Shown: piece after piece, positions 1-8,544 of the stretch
Position numbering within the stretch: the first letter of the stretch is position 1
Layout: the number at the start of each line of letters is the position of its first letter
Source of the DNA: Polymorphospora lycopeni
Lineage (GTDB): Bacteria; Actinomycetota; Actinomycetes; Mycobacteriales; Micromonosporaceae
Direction of reading: 5' to 3'
NCBI RefSeq assembly: GCF_042237075.1
Contig: NZ_JBCGDC010000013.1
Location: 1-64,000, forward strand
Length of the DNA stretch: 64,000 bases
The notes under the pieces: generated by a model
Database searches by the model: none
What the model saw: only the letters and a program-made list of their open reading frames with translations
Told to the model about the DNA's origin: nothing
Position numbers and translations under genes: made by a program

Positions 1-204
1 GCCGGCGTCGCGGCCACCGCCTCCGCCGCCACCCCCGGCGGCGCACCCGCGGCCGACGGTGCCGCGACCGCCGCCGCCGACGTCACCCGCGTCAGCCAGA
101 GCACCGCCGCCGACCGCTGGTGGAACGCCGCCCTGATCGCGCTCGCCGGAGTGGTGGCCCTCCTGCTCGTCCTGCGGTTCCGGCGCCGGCGGGGGGAACG
201 GTGA
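1..204 (+). CDS. C-terminal end of a membrane-anchored surface protein (HtaA-type heme-binding protein likely)
   Basis: Only the last 67 codons are in the window, read in frame from base 1 to TGA at 202-204. They hold an Ala/Pro/Thr-rich linker, then one hydrophobic segment of about 18 residues and a basic tail ending RFRRRRGER, the usual layout of a cell-surface protein anchored by its C-terminus. The stop overlaps the GTG start of hmuT, so the two are probably one operon. In actinobacterial heme operons the gene before hmuT is often an HtaA-domain heme-binding protein; that identity is inferred from position only, because the binding domain lies outside the window. Confidence 0.6.
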   Translation, partial: AGVAATASAATPGGAPAADGAATAAADVTRVSQSTAADRWWNAALIALAGVVALLLVLRFRRRRGER

Positions 205-1226
205 GAGGCCGGCGCCTGGTCGCGACCCTCGGCGGGATCGCGCTGCTCGCACTGACCGCCTGTGCCCCGAGACCGACCGGCGCCACCGCGTCCGGCGTGG
301 ACCCCGCGGTCGGCTGCGGCCCCGCCACCGCCCGGCTCCCCGACCAGGACGTCACCCCGGTCGACGACAACCCGCCGAGCCACCTGCCGGTCACCGTGAC
401 CTCCGCCGACGGCACCGACGTCACCGTCACCGACGCCAGCCGCATCCTGCCGGTCAACCTGTACGGGTCCATCGCCGAGATCGTCTTCAGCCTCGGCCTC
501 GGCGACCGGGTCGTCGGCCGGGACACCTCCACCACTCTCGCCGCCGCCGCCCACCTGCCGGTGGTCACCCCGGCCGGCCACGACCTGTCCGGCGAGGCGA
601 TCCTGCGCCTCGACCCGACCGTCGTCATCGCCGACAACAGCATCGGACCCCCCGAGGTGCTCAACCAGCTCCGCCGGTCCGGAATCGCCGTCGTCCTCGT
701 CGACGACGAACAGACCCTGCCGGCGATCTCCCGCCACATCCGGGCCATCGCCACCGCGCTCGGCGTGCCGCAGAGCGGGGAGAAGCTGGTCGCCCGGGTC
801 GAGGGCGAGATCGCCGGCGCCCGCCGGCAGGCACCGTCCGGCCGCCCCCTGCGCATCGCCTTCCTCTACCTGCGCGGCACCGCCGGGGTGTTCCTCATGG
901 GCGGCGAGGGCGCCGGATCCGACGAGATGATCCGGGCGATCGGCGCGGTCGACGCCGGCACCGAGATCGGACTGGTCAAGTTCCGCCCGCTGACCAGCGA
1001 AGGACTGATCAACGCCGCGCCCGACGTCATCCTCGTGATGACCCACGGGCTGGAATCCGTCAAAGGTGTCGACGGCCTGATCGCGATGCCCGGCGTCGGC
1101 CAGACCCCGGCCGGCCAGAACCGGCGCATCGTCGACATGGACGACGGCCTCCTGCTCAACTTCGGCGCCCGGACCGGGCCGGCGATCGCGGCACTCGCCG
1201 AGGCGGTCTACCGCTCATGCCGTTGA
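201..1226 (+). CDS. hmuT: Heme ABC transporter substrate-binding lipoprotein
   Basis: This is a cluster-type periplasmic binding protein that would pass heme to the HmuUV importer. The GTG start at 201 overlaps the upstream stop and is followed at once by a basic stretch, a hydrophobic core and the lipobox LTAC, so the mature protein is a lipoprotein. A longer reading from 120 would bury the signal peptide and was rejected. Later segments such as NLYGSIAEIVFSLGLGDRVV and the GVFLMGGEG region fit the heme-binding PBP family. Its stop overlaps the ATG of hmuU by 10 bases, indicating translational coupling. Heme rather than siderophore specificity is inferred from the heme oxygenase gene at the operon end. 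Confidence 0.88.
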   Translation: MRGRRLVATLGGIALLALTACAPRPTGATASGVDPAVGCGPATARLPDQDVTPVDDNPPSHLPVTVTSADGTDVTVTDASRILPVNLYGSIAEIVFSLGLGDRVVGRDTSTTLAAAAHLPVVTPAGHDLSGEAILRLDPTVVIADNSIGPPEVLNQLRRSGIAVVLVDDEQTLPAISRHIRAIATALGVPQSGEKLVARVEGEIAGARRQAPSGRPLRIAFLYLRGTAGVFLMGGEGAGSDEMIRAIGAVDAGTEIGLVKFRPLTSEGLINAAPDVILVMTHGLESVKGVDGLIAMPGVGQTPAGQNRRIVDMDDGLLLNFGARTGPAIAALAEAVYRSCR

Positions 1227-2338
1227 ACCCGACCACCGAGCGGCCGCCCACCGCCGCACCGCCACCGGCCGGCACCGAACAGCGGCCCCGGCCGACCGGA
1301 CGCGCTCGCCGCCGTGGCTGGCTGCTGGTCGCCGGCCTGCTCGGCCTGCTCGCGCTGCTTTGCCTGGTCGCCGCCGGCACCGGACAGGTACGGATACCAC
1401 CGGACGAGGTCCTCGGCTCGATCCTGCACCGTCTCGGCCTGCCGATCGGGCCGACACCCACCGCACCACAGGGCGACAACGCCCTGTGGGTCGTCCGGTT
1501 TCCCCGCGTCGCGCTGGCCGTCGTCGTCGGCGCCGCACTGGGCTGCGCCGGCGCCGTCATGCAGGGCGTCTTCGGCAACCCGCTCGCCGAGCCCGGCGTC
1601 ATCGGCGTCTCCTCCGGCGCCGCGGTCGGCGCCGCCGCCGTCATCGTCACCGGAGTCTCCGTCGCCGGCGGCTGGACGGTCGCCGCGGCCGCCTTCTGCG
1701 GCGGCCTGCTCACCACGTTCCTGGTCTACGCGCTGTCCCGGTCCAACGGCCGTACCGAGGTCGTCACCCTGGTCCTGACCGGCATCGCGGTCAACGCCGT
1801 GGCCGGCGCGCTGCTCGGAGTGCTGATGTTCTTCGGCGACGCCGACGCCGTACGCGCCGTCGCCTTCTGGCAACTGGGCAGCCTCGCCCAGGCCAACTGG
1901 GCGGCCGTCGCGGTCGCCGCGCCTTGCGCGGCCGTCGGCATCGCCGCCTCGGTCGCCGCCGCGCGGCGGCTGGACCTGCTCGCCCTCGGCGAGCGACCGG
2001 CCCGGCACCTCGGCGTCGACGTCGAGCGGCTGCGCATCGTGATGATCACCGTCACCGCGCTGCTGGCCGCGTCCGCTGTCGCGTTCACCGGCGTGATCAG
2101 CTTCGTCGGCCTGGTCGTACCCCACCTGATCCGGATGGTGACCGGCCCCGGCCACCGCATCCTGGTCCCGGCCAGCGCGCTGGGTGGGGCGGCGGTCGTG
2201 GTCGCCGGCGACCTCGTCGCCCGCACCCTGATCGACTATCAGGAACTGCCGCTGGGTGTGCTGACCGCGCTGATCGGCGGCCCCTGCTTCTTCTGGCTCC
2301 TGCGCCGCACCCGGGCCCGCGCCGGAGGCTGGGCATGA
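1217..2338 (+). CDS. hmuU: Heme ABC transporter permease (FecCD family)
   Basis: This 373-residue integral membrane permease has many hydrophobic segments after a cytoplasmic N-terminal region of about 35 residues. Family hallmarks visible are VRFPRVALAVVVGAALGCAG, the downstream GNPLAEPGVIGVSSGAAVGA segment and FTGVISFVGLVVPHLIRM near the C-terminus, which includes the helix contacting the ATPase. It would form the membrane channel with HmuV. The ATG at 1217 lies inside the end of hmuT, and its TGA at 2336-2338 overlaps the hmuV ATG, so the three transporter genes are one coupled unit. Confidence 0.92.
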   Translation: MPLNPTTERPPTAAPPPAGTEQRPRPTGRARRRGWLLVAGLLGLLALLCLVAAGTGQVRIPPDEVLGSILHRLGLPIGPTPTAPQGDNALWVVRFPRVALAVVVGAALGCAGAVMQGVFGNPLAEPGVIGVSSGAAVGAAAVIVTGVSVAGGWTVAAAAFCGGLLTTFLVYALSRSNGRTEVVTLVLTGIAVNAVAGALLGVLMFFGDADAVRAVAFWQLGSLAQANWAAVAVAAPCAAVGIAASVAAARRLDLLALGERPARHLGVDVERLRIVMITVTALLAASAVAFTGVISFVGLVVPHLIRMVTGPGHRILVPASALGGAAVVVAGDLVARTLIDYQELPLGVLTALIGGPCFFWLLRRTRARAGGWA

Positions 2339-3186
2339 CCCGGTGGCGGCGCGGCGACCGGGCCGCCAAGGCGGCACCATCCACATCGGAGCCGCCGGTC
2401 GCCGCGCACGGACTGCACGTCCGGCTCGGCGGCCGGCCGGTGCTGCACGACGTCAGCCTGCGGGTCCGCGCCGGCGAGGTGCTCGCCCTGGTCGGGCCGA
2501 ACGGCGCCGGCAAGTCGACCCTGCTCGCCGCCCTCTGCGGCGACCTACCCGTCACCGCCGGCGAGATCCGGATCCAGGGGACGCCGCTGTCGGCGTGGCG
2601 GCCGATCGAACTCGCCCGCCGCCGGGCGATGCTGCCCCAGCGGGCCACCGTCGCCTTCCCGTTCACCGCGGCCGACGTCGTGCACATGGGCCGGGCCCCC
2701 TGGGCCGGCCGGCCCGAACAGGCCGAAGACACCGAAGCCGTCGCCACGGCGCTGCGCCTGGCCGACATCGAACACCTCGCCGACCGGCCGTTCCCCAGCC
2801 TCTCCGGCGGGGAGCAGGCCCGGGTCGCGCTCGCCCGGGTGCTCGCCCAGCGGGCCCCGATCCTGCTGCTCGACGAGCCGACCGCCGCGCTCGACGTACG
2901 CCACCAGGAACTGGTGCTCGGCATCGCCCGCGACCGCGCGGCGGCCGGCAACGCCGTCGTCGTCGTGTTGCACGACCTCACCCTGGCCGCCGCGTACGCC
3001 GACCGGATCGCCCTGCTCGCCCAGGGCCGCCTGGTCGCCGACGGCCCCCCGGCCGAGGTGCTGACCGCGGAGCAGCTCAGCCGGACCTATCAACACGACA
3101 TCGAGATCGTGCTCCATCCCCGCACCGGCACCCGCCTGGTGCTACCGATCCGAACGACGGAGAATGCAGATGACCGACACCCTTGA
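2335..3186 (+). CDS. hmuV: Heme ABC transporter ATP-binding protein
   Basis: This 283-residue ABC ATPase energises heme import. Visible motifs in order are the Walker A GPNGAGKST near residue 54, a Q-loop, the signature LSGGEQ, Walker B LLLDEP and a switch histidine in VVLHDLTLAAAYADR. The ATG at 2335 overlaps the hmuU stop as ATGA. A longer reading frame runs far upstream but only antisense to, or out of frame with, hmuU. The gene ends inside the start region of the heme oxygenase gene, so all members of this operon touch or overlap. Confidence 0.93.
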   Translation: MTRWRRGDRAAKAAPSTSEPPVAAHGLHVRLGGRPVLHDVSLRVRAGEVLALVGPNGAGKSTLLAALCGDLPVTAGEIRIQGTPLSAWRPIELARRRAMLPQRATVAFPFTAADVVHMGRAPWAGRPEQAEDTEAVATALRLADIEHLADRPFPSLSGGEQARVALARVLAQRAPILLLDEPTAALDVRHQELVLGIARDRAAAGNAVVVVLHDLTLAAAYADRIALLAQGRLVADGPPAEVLTAEQLSRTYQHDIEIVLHPRTGTRLVLPIRTTENADDRHP

Positions 3187-3865
3187 CGCCGCCGCCGACG
3201 CCGGGATCGCCGCCCGGCTGCGCGCCGCCACCGACGCCGCCCACCAGGCCGCGGAGTCGACCACCTACGTGACCGACCTGATCGCCGGGAAGTTCGCCGT
3301 GGAGGGCTACGCGCTCCTGGTCACCCAGCACTACTTCATCTACGAGGTCCTGGAGGAGGCGGCCGGCGCGATGCGCGACGACCCGGTCGCCGGACCGTTC
3401 GTCGCCGACGAACTCACCCGCCTGCCCGTGCTGGTCGAGGACCTCGACTACCTTCGCGGCCCGGGCTGGCGCGAGGAGAGCGCCGCGGGCGCGGCGACCG
3501 AGGCGTACCGGCAGCGGCTGCGGGAGGTCTGCTTCACCTGGCCGGCCGGATTCATCGCCCACCACTACACCCGGTACCTCGGCGACCTGTCCGGGGGCGC
3601 CGTCGTGGCGAAGGCGATCCGTGAGACGTACGAGTTCCCGGCCGGGCGCGGCACGAGGTTCTACGAGTTCGACCGCATCCCCAGCCGGGGGCGGTTCAAG
3701 CGGGAGTACCGCGAACGGCTGGACGCGCTGCCGTTGACCCCGGAGGAGCTCGACCGGATGGCCGGCGAGGCTGTCGTCGCCTTCGACCTCAACCGGGCGG
3801 TCTTCGCGGAGCTGGCACAGGCGGCCCGGCCGTACCCGCGCAGGCTCGGGGAACCGGCCGGCTGA
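3170..3865 (+). CDS. hmuO: Heme oxygenase (biliverdin-producing)
   Basis: Heme oxygenase opens imported heme to biliverdin, carbon monoxide and free iron. The family signatures are the proximal heme ligand in AAHQAAE (His25 from the start used here) and the distal-helix GDLSGG segment in HHYTRYLGDLSGGAVVAKAI. At 231 residues it matches the usual length of about 215-240. Two ATGs are in frame, at 3164 and 3170; the GGAG at 3159-3162 is only one base from the first but seven from the second, so 3170 is preferred. It overlaps the hmuV end. Iron starvation probably induces this operon, but its promoter lies outside the window. Confidence 0.93.
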   Translation: MTDTLDAAADAGIAARLRAATDAAHQAAESTTYVTDLIAGKFAVEGYALLVTQHYFIYEVLEEAAGAMRDDPVAGPFVADELTRLPVLVEDLDYLRGPGWREESAAGAATEAYRQRLREVCFTWPAGFIAHHYTRYLGDLSGGAVVAKAIRETYEFPAGRGTRFYEFDRIPSRGRFKREYRERLDALPLTPEELDRMAGEAVVAFDLNRAVFAELAQAARPYPRRLGEPAG

Positions 3866-3998
3866 CGGCCGGTGCGCGGGGCGGGACGGGCGCTCCTGTC
3901 CGGCCCCGTCGGTCGGCGCGATGTGCACCCTGGTGGGGCGGCGACGGGGTGGTTACGCTCAGTGTGCCAATGGTCGATGTCCTGCATGGGAGAGTCGG

Positions 3999-5171
3999 AT
4001 GGCACCGTTGCCGGCCAACCAGGACCTGCTCCGTGGTGCCGGGGGCGGGATTCCGGCGGAGGCCGTCGACGCCGGGCTGCGCTGGCTCCGCGCCGGTGGA
4101 CCCGCGCCGAGACCCCTGTCGGTCCACCTCGACGTCACCCTCCGCTGCGCCGCGCGCTGCACGCACTGCGCACAGTGGACCTGGAAGGAGCGGCCCGACC
4201 TCGACCCCGCGCGGATAGACCTGCTGATCGCGACGCTCCAGAGGTGGCGGGTCCGTACGGTGACGCTCGGCGGGGGCAACCCCCTGCTGCACCCGCACCT
4301 CGACCGGATCGCGTACGGCCTGCGCGCGGCCGGCATCCGCGTCGGCCTGATAAGCGAGGGCGGTGTGCCGATCACGCCGCAGACGGTCCGCCTGGTCGAC
4401 GAGTGCCTGTCCTGGATCCGCTTCTCGATCGACGGCGCCTCGCGGGAGGTCCACGACCGCATCCGCGGCGTCGAGGGCTTGTTCGACACGACCACCGCCG
4501 GGATCCGCGGGCTGCGGGCGGCCGACACCGGCGCCGCCGTCGGGGTCAACTTCGTCGTGCAGCGCCGCAACATGCACCAGATCGGTCCGATGGTGACGCT
4601 CGCCCGGCAGCTCGACGTCGACGTGCTGCTGTTCAAACTGCCGCACGGCTCGGATCCGCGCCGCCGCTACGTGCCGACGGCCGCCGAGTGGTCCGGCATA
4701 CGTGACGAGGTGGCCGGGCTGGCCGGGGCGCTGCCCGACCGCCCGCGCACCAACCTGGTGCGGTTCGCCGCGCTGCTCGACGAGCTGGACGCGACCGACG
4801 TCGCCACCGGCAGGCCCGTACGCGGCCACTACCTACGTCACGCGGCCCGCTGCTTCGTACCGCTGTTCTTCCTGGTCATCGACCCGATCGGCGACGTCTA
4901 TCCGTGCGACTACCTCCAGGCCGACACCCGCACCGAGACCGACGACGCCTGGCGGTCCCGGCCGGCCTACCGCGCCGGCAACGTCTTCGACGACGGTGAC
5001 GCGGTGCTCGACCGGCTCGGCGATCTCCTGCGCGCGACGGTCCACGAGTTGCCGGGCGCCGGACACCACGAATGCGGCACCTGCACCCGGTTCTTCCAGA
5101 TGAACACCGCGTTGACCGCCGGCCGTACGGGCGGCCCGGCGCCCGGCGGCGCCGCGGCGCCGTTCCTCTAG
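3999..5171 (+). CDS. Radical SAM protein with SPASM-like C-terminus
   Basis: This protein of 390 residues carries the radical SAM cluster motif CAARCTHC (Cys50, Cys54, Cys57), the strand LGGGNPLLHP in place of the GGEP loop, and a SAM-binding barrel. The C-terminal part has four more cysteines, in AARCFVPL, VYPCDY and HECGTC, as in SPASM or twitch domains that bind auxiliary iron-sulfur clusters. Such enzymes often modify peptides, but no precursor peptide gene is visible nearby and the substrate is unknown. The ATG at 3999 has GGAG-like spacing (3989-3992) and is preferred to an upstream ATG at 3921. A TIR gene follows after 31 bases and a cupin gene overlaps that, suggesting one operon. Confidence 0.85.
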   Translation: MAPLPANQDLLRGAGGGIPAEAVDAGLRWLRAGGPAPRPLSVHLDVTLRCAARCTHCAQWTWKERPDLDPARIDLLIATLQRWRVRTVTLGGGNPLLHPHLDRIAYGLRAAGIRVGLISEGGVPITPQTVRLVDECLSWIRFSIDGASREVHDRIRGVEGLFDTTTAGIRGLRAADTGAAVGVNFVVQRRNMHQIGPMVTLARQLDVDVLLFKLPHGSDPRRRYVPTAAEWSGIRDEVAGLAGALPDRPRTNLVRFAALLDELDATDVATGRPVRGHYLRHAARCFVPLFFLVIDPIGDVYPCDYLQADTRTETDDAWRSRPAYRAGNVFDDGDAVLDRLGDLLRATVHELPGAGHHECGTCTRFFQMNTALTAGRTGGPAPGGAAAPFL

Positions 5172-5202
5172 CGGTGACCCGCTGTTCAGGAGAGGGGTGA
5201 CC

Positions 5203-6183
5203 ATGGCCGCCGGCGACGGGCTGGTGTTCATCAGTTACGCACGTGCCGACGAGGACCTTGCCCGTTCGCTGCGGGACCGGCTCTCGCAGGCCGGCGTCAG
5301 TTCGTTCCTCGACACCGGCGAGATCCGCGCCGGTGACGAGTGGCGCCGCGTCGTGACGTCGGCGCTGGACCGGGCGTCGCTCGTGGTCGTCGTCTGCACC
5401 GGCCGGTCGGTCGCGTCGGTGGAGGTGACATTCGAGTGGGCGTACGCGATGGCACTCGGGGTGCCGGTGGTGCCCGTCCTCTACGAGCCGGGGCTGACCC
5501 TGCCGGGCACGCTGGCCTCCCTGGACCGGCTGAGCTTCGTGGATCCGGCCCACCGGCCGTGGGACCGGCTGATCGTGCGGGCGGTCGAGGCGGGCTGGAA
5601 GGACCGGATATCTCTCGGCCGGCTGCGCCGGCTCGGCGTCGAGCGGATCTTCACCGGCCGGACGAACATCGCCCGGCAAGGCGTCCGGGACCTGCTCGAC
5701 CGTGTCCTTCCGCAGACCGAGCTGCTGGTCGTCGGGCGCAGCCTGGAGAGCTGGGCCCGTGAGTTCCAGGCGATCCAGGACTGCGTGACCCACAAGGGCG
5801 TACGCGCCCGCTTCGCACTGGTCGACCCGGCCCTCGCTCCGGACGGCTGGATGGTGCCCGCCGACTACGCCCACCTCGACGTCGGTGCGGCGGTCGAGAA
5901 GTTCCGCAAGATCTCCTCAGCGCCCGGGTCGGACGGCTCGTTCGAGGTCTACTTCCTCCCCAACGCGCCGACCTTCTCGTTCGTCCACCTGCACGACGCC
6001 GCGGGCGCGTACGGCTTCCTGGAGTTCGGGGCCAGTCTGAGCTTCGCCGAGCGGTTCGCGATCGAACTGCGTTCCGGCGACGGCGACGGCCTGCTGAGAA
6101 GCGTGTTCAAGGTGCACGACGCCATGCTGCACACCCGTCCACCCGTGATTTCGTCCACCGGTCCGAGCCGAGGTGAGCAGTGA
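5203..6183 (+). CDS. TIR domain protein with C-terminal uncharacterised domain
   Basis: Residues 1 to about 135 form a TIR fold: FISYARADEDLARSLRDRL opens it, GEIRAGDEW follows, and the segment around VEVTFEWAYAMALGVPVV contains Glu78, the position of the catalytic glutamate in NAD-consuming TIR enzymes. The remaining 190 residues begin near TELLVVGRSLESWAREF and have ARFALVDPALAP and FSFVHLHD stretches, resembling phospholipase D-like or DUF5919-type domains seen with bacterial sensors; that link is weak. GTG 5197 and ATG 5203 are both possible; ATG has better spacing from AGGAGAG. The stop overlaps the start of the next gene. A signalling or immune role is inference. Confidence 0.82.
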   Translation: MAAGDGLVFISYARADEDLARSLRDRLSQAGVSSFLDTGEIRAGDEWRRVVTSALDRASLVVVVCTGRSVASVEVTFEWAYAMALGVPVVPVLYEPGLTLPGTLASLDRLSFVDPAHRPWDRLIVRAVEAGWKDRISLGRLRRLGVERIFTGRTNIARQGVRDLLDRVLPQTELLVVGRSLESWAREFQAIQDCVTHKGVRARFALVDPALAPDGWMVPADYAHLDVGAAVEKFRKISSAPGSDGSFEVYFLPNAPTFSFVHLHDAAGAYGFLEFGASLSFAERFAIELRSGDGDGLLRSVFKVHDAMLHTRPPVISSTGPSRGEQ

Positions 6184-6557
6184 TGGCGTCCACGCAGCGG
6201 GCGGCCGACGAAGGCGACTTCGCGGTCGGTAACGCCGCCGAGTCGGGGCGGGCCGGGGGATGGTTCGTCGGCCCCTTCCTGGAGAGGGCCGGCATCCGGC
6301 GCACCGACCGCGTCGAACTCAAGTGGGGCGTGCACCGCGCCGGTGAGCGCCGGGACGGGATCAGCGACGGTGCCGGCGTCGGCAGCGCCGCCGTGCTGGT
6401 CACCGGCTCGTTCGTGATGGAGTTTCCGACCAAGCGACGACATGTGCTGCTGAGCCGCTGCGGCGACTACGTGCTGTACGGCCCCGGGGTCGCGCACAGC
6501 TGGCACGCCGTGACCGACTCCACGGTGCTGACCGTCAGGTGGCCGGCTGACGGATGA
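6183..6557 (+). CDS. Small cupin-fold protein
   Basis: The product is about 124 residues. VLVTGSFVMEFP, the following LSRCGDYVLYGPGVAHSWHA and a closing TVLTVRW are the strands of a single cupin barrel, with one His of the usual metal site present. A conserved GDYVLYGPGVAHSW loop is typical of small cupins that bind a ligand or act as epimerases or dioxygenases, but the substrate cannot be read. GTG 6180 or ATG 6183 may start it; both overlap the TIR gene stop, so coupling to the TIR gene is very likely. The radical SAM, TIR and cupin genes therefore look like one transcription unit. Confidence 0.72.
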   Translation: MASTQRAADEGDFAVGNAAESGRAGGWFVGPFLERAGIRRTDRVELKWGVHRAGERRDGISDGAGVGSAAVLVTGSFVMEFPTKRRHVLLSRCGDYVLYGPGVAHSWHAVTDSTVLTVRWPADG

Positions 6558-6668
6558 GGGCCGCCCGACGTACGGGTTGGCTTCCCGACGGTCCGGTTCC
6601 ACCCCGTGGGTGGCACCGCCTACGGTGTACGTGCCACCGGCAGCCGGGCGGCAGAAAGCGGGCGTGCG

Positions 6669-8531
6669 ATGGATCTTGGCGTGCTGAAGGGCAAGGGACA
6701 CGGGCTGCCGGATCTGGTCGCCCCCGCCCTGGGAGCACTCGCCGGCGCGGGACTCACCACCCCCGGCGACGAACTCGTCGACGCGGTCCGCCTGACGCTG
6801 ACCCACCGGTCCTATCTGAACGACGACCGGCACCGGCCGGACCCGCCCGACCCGCGCTACCTGGAAGCGCTGGAAACCCTCGGTTCCATCTTCCAGCAAC
6901 ATACGGCCACCATCGCCGCCTATCGCAACCCCGGCGCCGACCAGCGGCACCTGCACCGCGAGGTGACCCGACTGGCGGCCGCCTTCCCCGGCTGGGCGGC
7001 CCGCCTCGACTGGCTGCGCGAGTCCGCGGTGCTGGGCCAGAGCCTGGGGCGGGGACCGGTCCCGGACCGCGTGTTCGCGGCACTGTTCAACCGGTTGCTG
7101 GGCCTGCTGTGCCTGGTCGGCGAGACCCGGACCGCCGAGAACCTGATGGCGGGCCTCCTGGCCGAGATCCGCGACGACGGCGGCGGCACCGGCAATCCGA
7201 AACAGTTGCTGCAGGAGTCGCTGCCGGAAGGGTCGACCCGCTTCGAATACCACCAGGAGGGCCCCGGCCACGCGCTGGTCTACCACGCGGTGGTCACCGA
7301 CGCGACGGGCCGCAGCGGCACCGGAACGGCGAGCAACAAGAAGGCCGCCAGCCAGGCCGCCGCCCTCGACTTCATCCGTACGCACAGTCCGGGGCTGCTC
7401 GCGGCCCAGCGGTCGGCGGTCGGCGACAGCCGCCCCGAACCGCAGCCGGTCGACGAGTCCACCGCCCACATGGCCGTGGTGCTTCGGCTGCGCCGCACGC
7501 TCCGCCTGCCGGACCGCTGCCTCGGCCTGTTCTCCCAGGCGCTCATCCACGGCTCGTGGGCGCACGAGAACCAGGCCCTGCTGCGCAAGTACGGCCAGCG
7601 CGACAACCAGGCCCTCACCGCCCTGGGCGCCCGGGCAGTGATGTACGAGTACTACCTGTCGATCGTCCGGACGGTGCTGCTGACCGGCGCCGTCGACAGC
7701 CTGTCCCTGGCCACCCCCGAGGGCACGATGTACGCCCGGGCGCTGGAGTTGATCGACGCCGGCCCCGGACTGCTGCTCGGCGCCGGCCAGGCCCAGCAGC
7801 AGTCCAGCGTCACCGTGGCCGCGGCCGCGTTCCAGGCCCTGTACGGCGCCGCGCTGGCCGCGAACGACTTCGCCCCGCTCGGTGAGAGGTGGTCCCGGTC
7901 CTACCAGGCGGCGTGGGACACGATCGCGCCGGGCGGCGCCCGGCAGGAGGACGGCCGGACCCGTTTCGACACGTTGTGCACCGCCCTGGACCTGCACGCC
8001 CAGTACCAGGTCAGCCGGCACGGGCCGGAGCACGAGCCGCGCTACCGCACCGTCGTCGACCTGCACAGCCTCGCCACCGGCGAGGTGGTGACCCTGGCCG
8101 GTCCGGACGGGCGCAGCCAGTCCGTCGCGAACAACCACGCCGCCGAACTCTTCCTGGCCTTGACCGACAGCCTCGCGCTTCCGGTTCCGCACCACGTCGA
8201 CGACCCGGCCGCCCTACGGTTCCTCGTCGCCCACCAGGCGACCGCCTTCGCCGCCGAACCGGCCCTGTGGCGCAAGTGGGCCAAGCGGAAGCTGTTCGGG
8301 CTGCACCTGGTCGATGCCCCGGACGACCTCCTCGCCTGGGCGGCGGCGGTGGACCGGCTGGTCGACGACGACATCTCACCCTGCCTGCCGGACGACCTCA
8401 CCGCCGCCTACGCGTACGCCCTGCGCGGCGCGGGCGCCGCCCGACCGGAACCGGCGCCACCGGCCGGCGGGCCGAGCGGACCGCTCGCGAGCGCCGTCCG
8501 CGCCGCTCTCGCCCGGATCGCCGACCGGTGA
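6669..8531 (+). CDS. Tandem RNase III-like/dsRBD protein with degenerate catalytic motifs
   Basis: The 620-residue protein contains two consecutive RNase III-like plus dsRNA-binding units. Unit one: LTHRSYLNDDR (44-54), YLEALETLGS (64-73) in place of the signature ERLEFLGD, then a dsRBD at about 175-238 with GTGTASNKKAASQAAALDF. Unit two: FSQALIHGSW (288-297), ALTALGARAV (315-324) and AAAFQALYGA (385-394), then a second dsRBD-like part at about 428-500. Acidic residues expected in the active site are mostly replaced: Asp by Ser72 in unit one, and Glu/Asp by Thr, Ala and Gln in unit two. It probably binds rather than cuts dsRNA. It lies 111 bases after the cupin gene and converges on the WD40 gene 13 bases away. 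Confidence 0.75.
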   Translation: MDLGVLKGKGHGLPDLVAPALGALAGAGLTTPGDELVDAVRLTLTHRSYLNDDRHRPDPPDPRYLEALETLGSIFQQHTATIAAYRNPGADQRHLHREVTRLAAAFPGWAARLDWLRESAVLGQSLGRGPVPDRVFAALFNRLLGLLCLVGETRTAENLMAGLLAEIRDDGGGTGNPKQLLQESLPEGSTRFEYHQEGPGHALVYHAVVTDATGRSGTGTASNKKAASQAAALDFIRTHSPGLLAAQRSAVGDSRPEPQPVDESTAHMAVVLRLRRTLRLPDRCLGLFSQALIHGSWAHENQALLRKYGQRDNQALTALGARAVMYEYYLSIVRTVLLTGAVDSLSLATPEGTMYARALELIDAGPGLLLGAGQAQQQSSVTVAAAAFQALYGAALAANDFAPLGERWSRSYQAAWDTIAPGGARQEDGRTRFDTLCTALDLHAQYQVSRHGPEHEPRYRTVVDLHSLATGEVVTLAGPDGRSQSVANNHAAELFLALTDSLALPVPHHVDDPAALRFLVAHQATAFAAEPALWRKWAKRKLFGLHLVDAPDDLLAWAAAVDRLVDDDISPCLPDDLTAAYAYALRGAGAARPEPAPPAGGPSGPLASAVRAALARIADR

Positions 8532-8544
8532 CCGGGCGCCCGGC

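Noticed and set aside
3866..3998. A RiPP precursor peptide gene before the radical SAM gene
   Set aside because: No short frame with a ribosome site and leader-core layout was found here or in the other gaps of the cassette (5172-5202 and 6558-6668).
5949..8195. A long minus-strand frame opposite the TIR, cupin and RNase III-like genes
   Set aside because: It crosses three real genes and their junctions; no ribosome site or domain supports it.
8532..8543. The palindrome CCGGGCGCCCGG between the convergent RNase III-like and WD40 genes as a terminator
   Set aside because: It has no loop, so it cannot form a normal hairpin; its position is suggestive but the structure is too weak to call.
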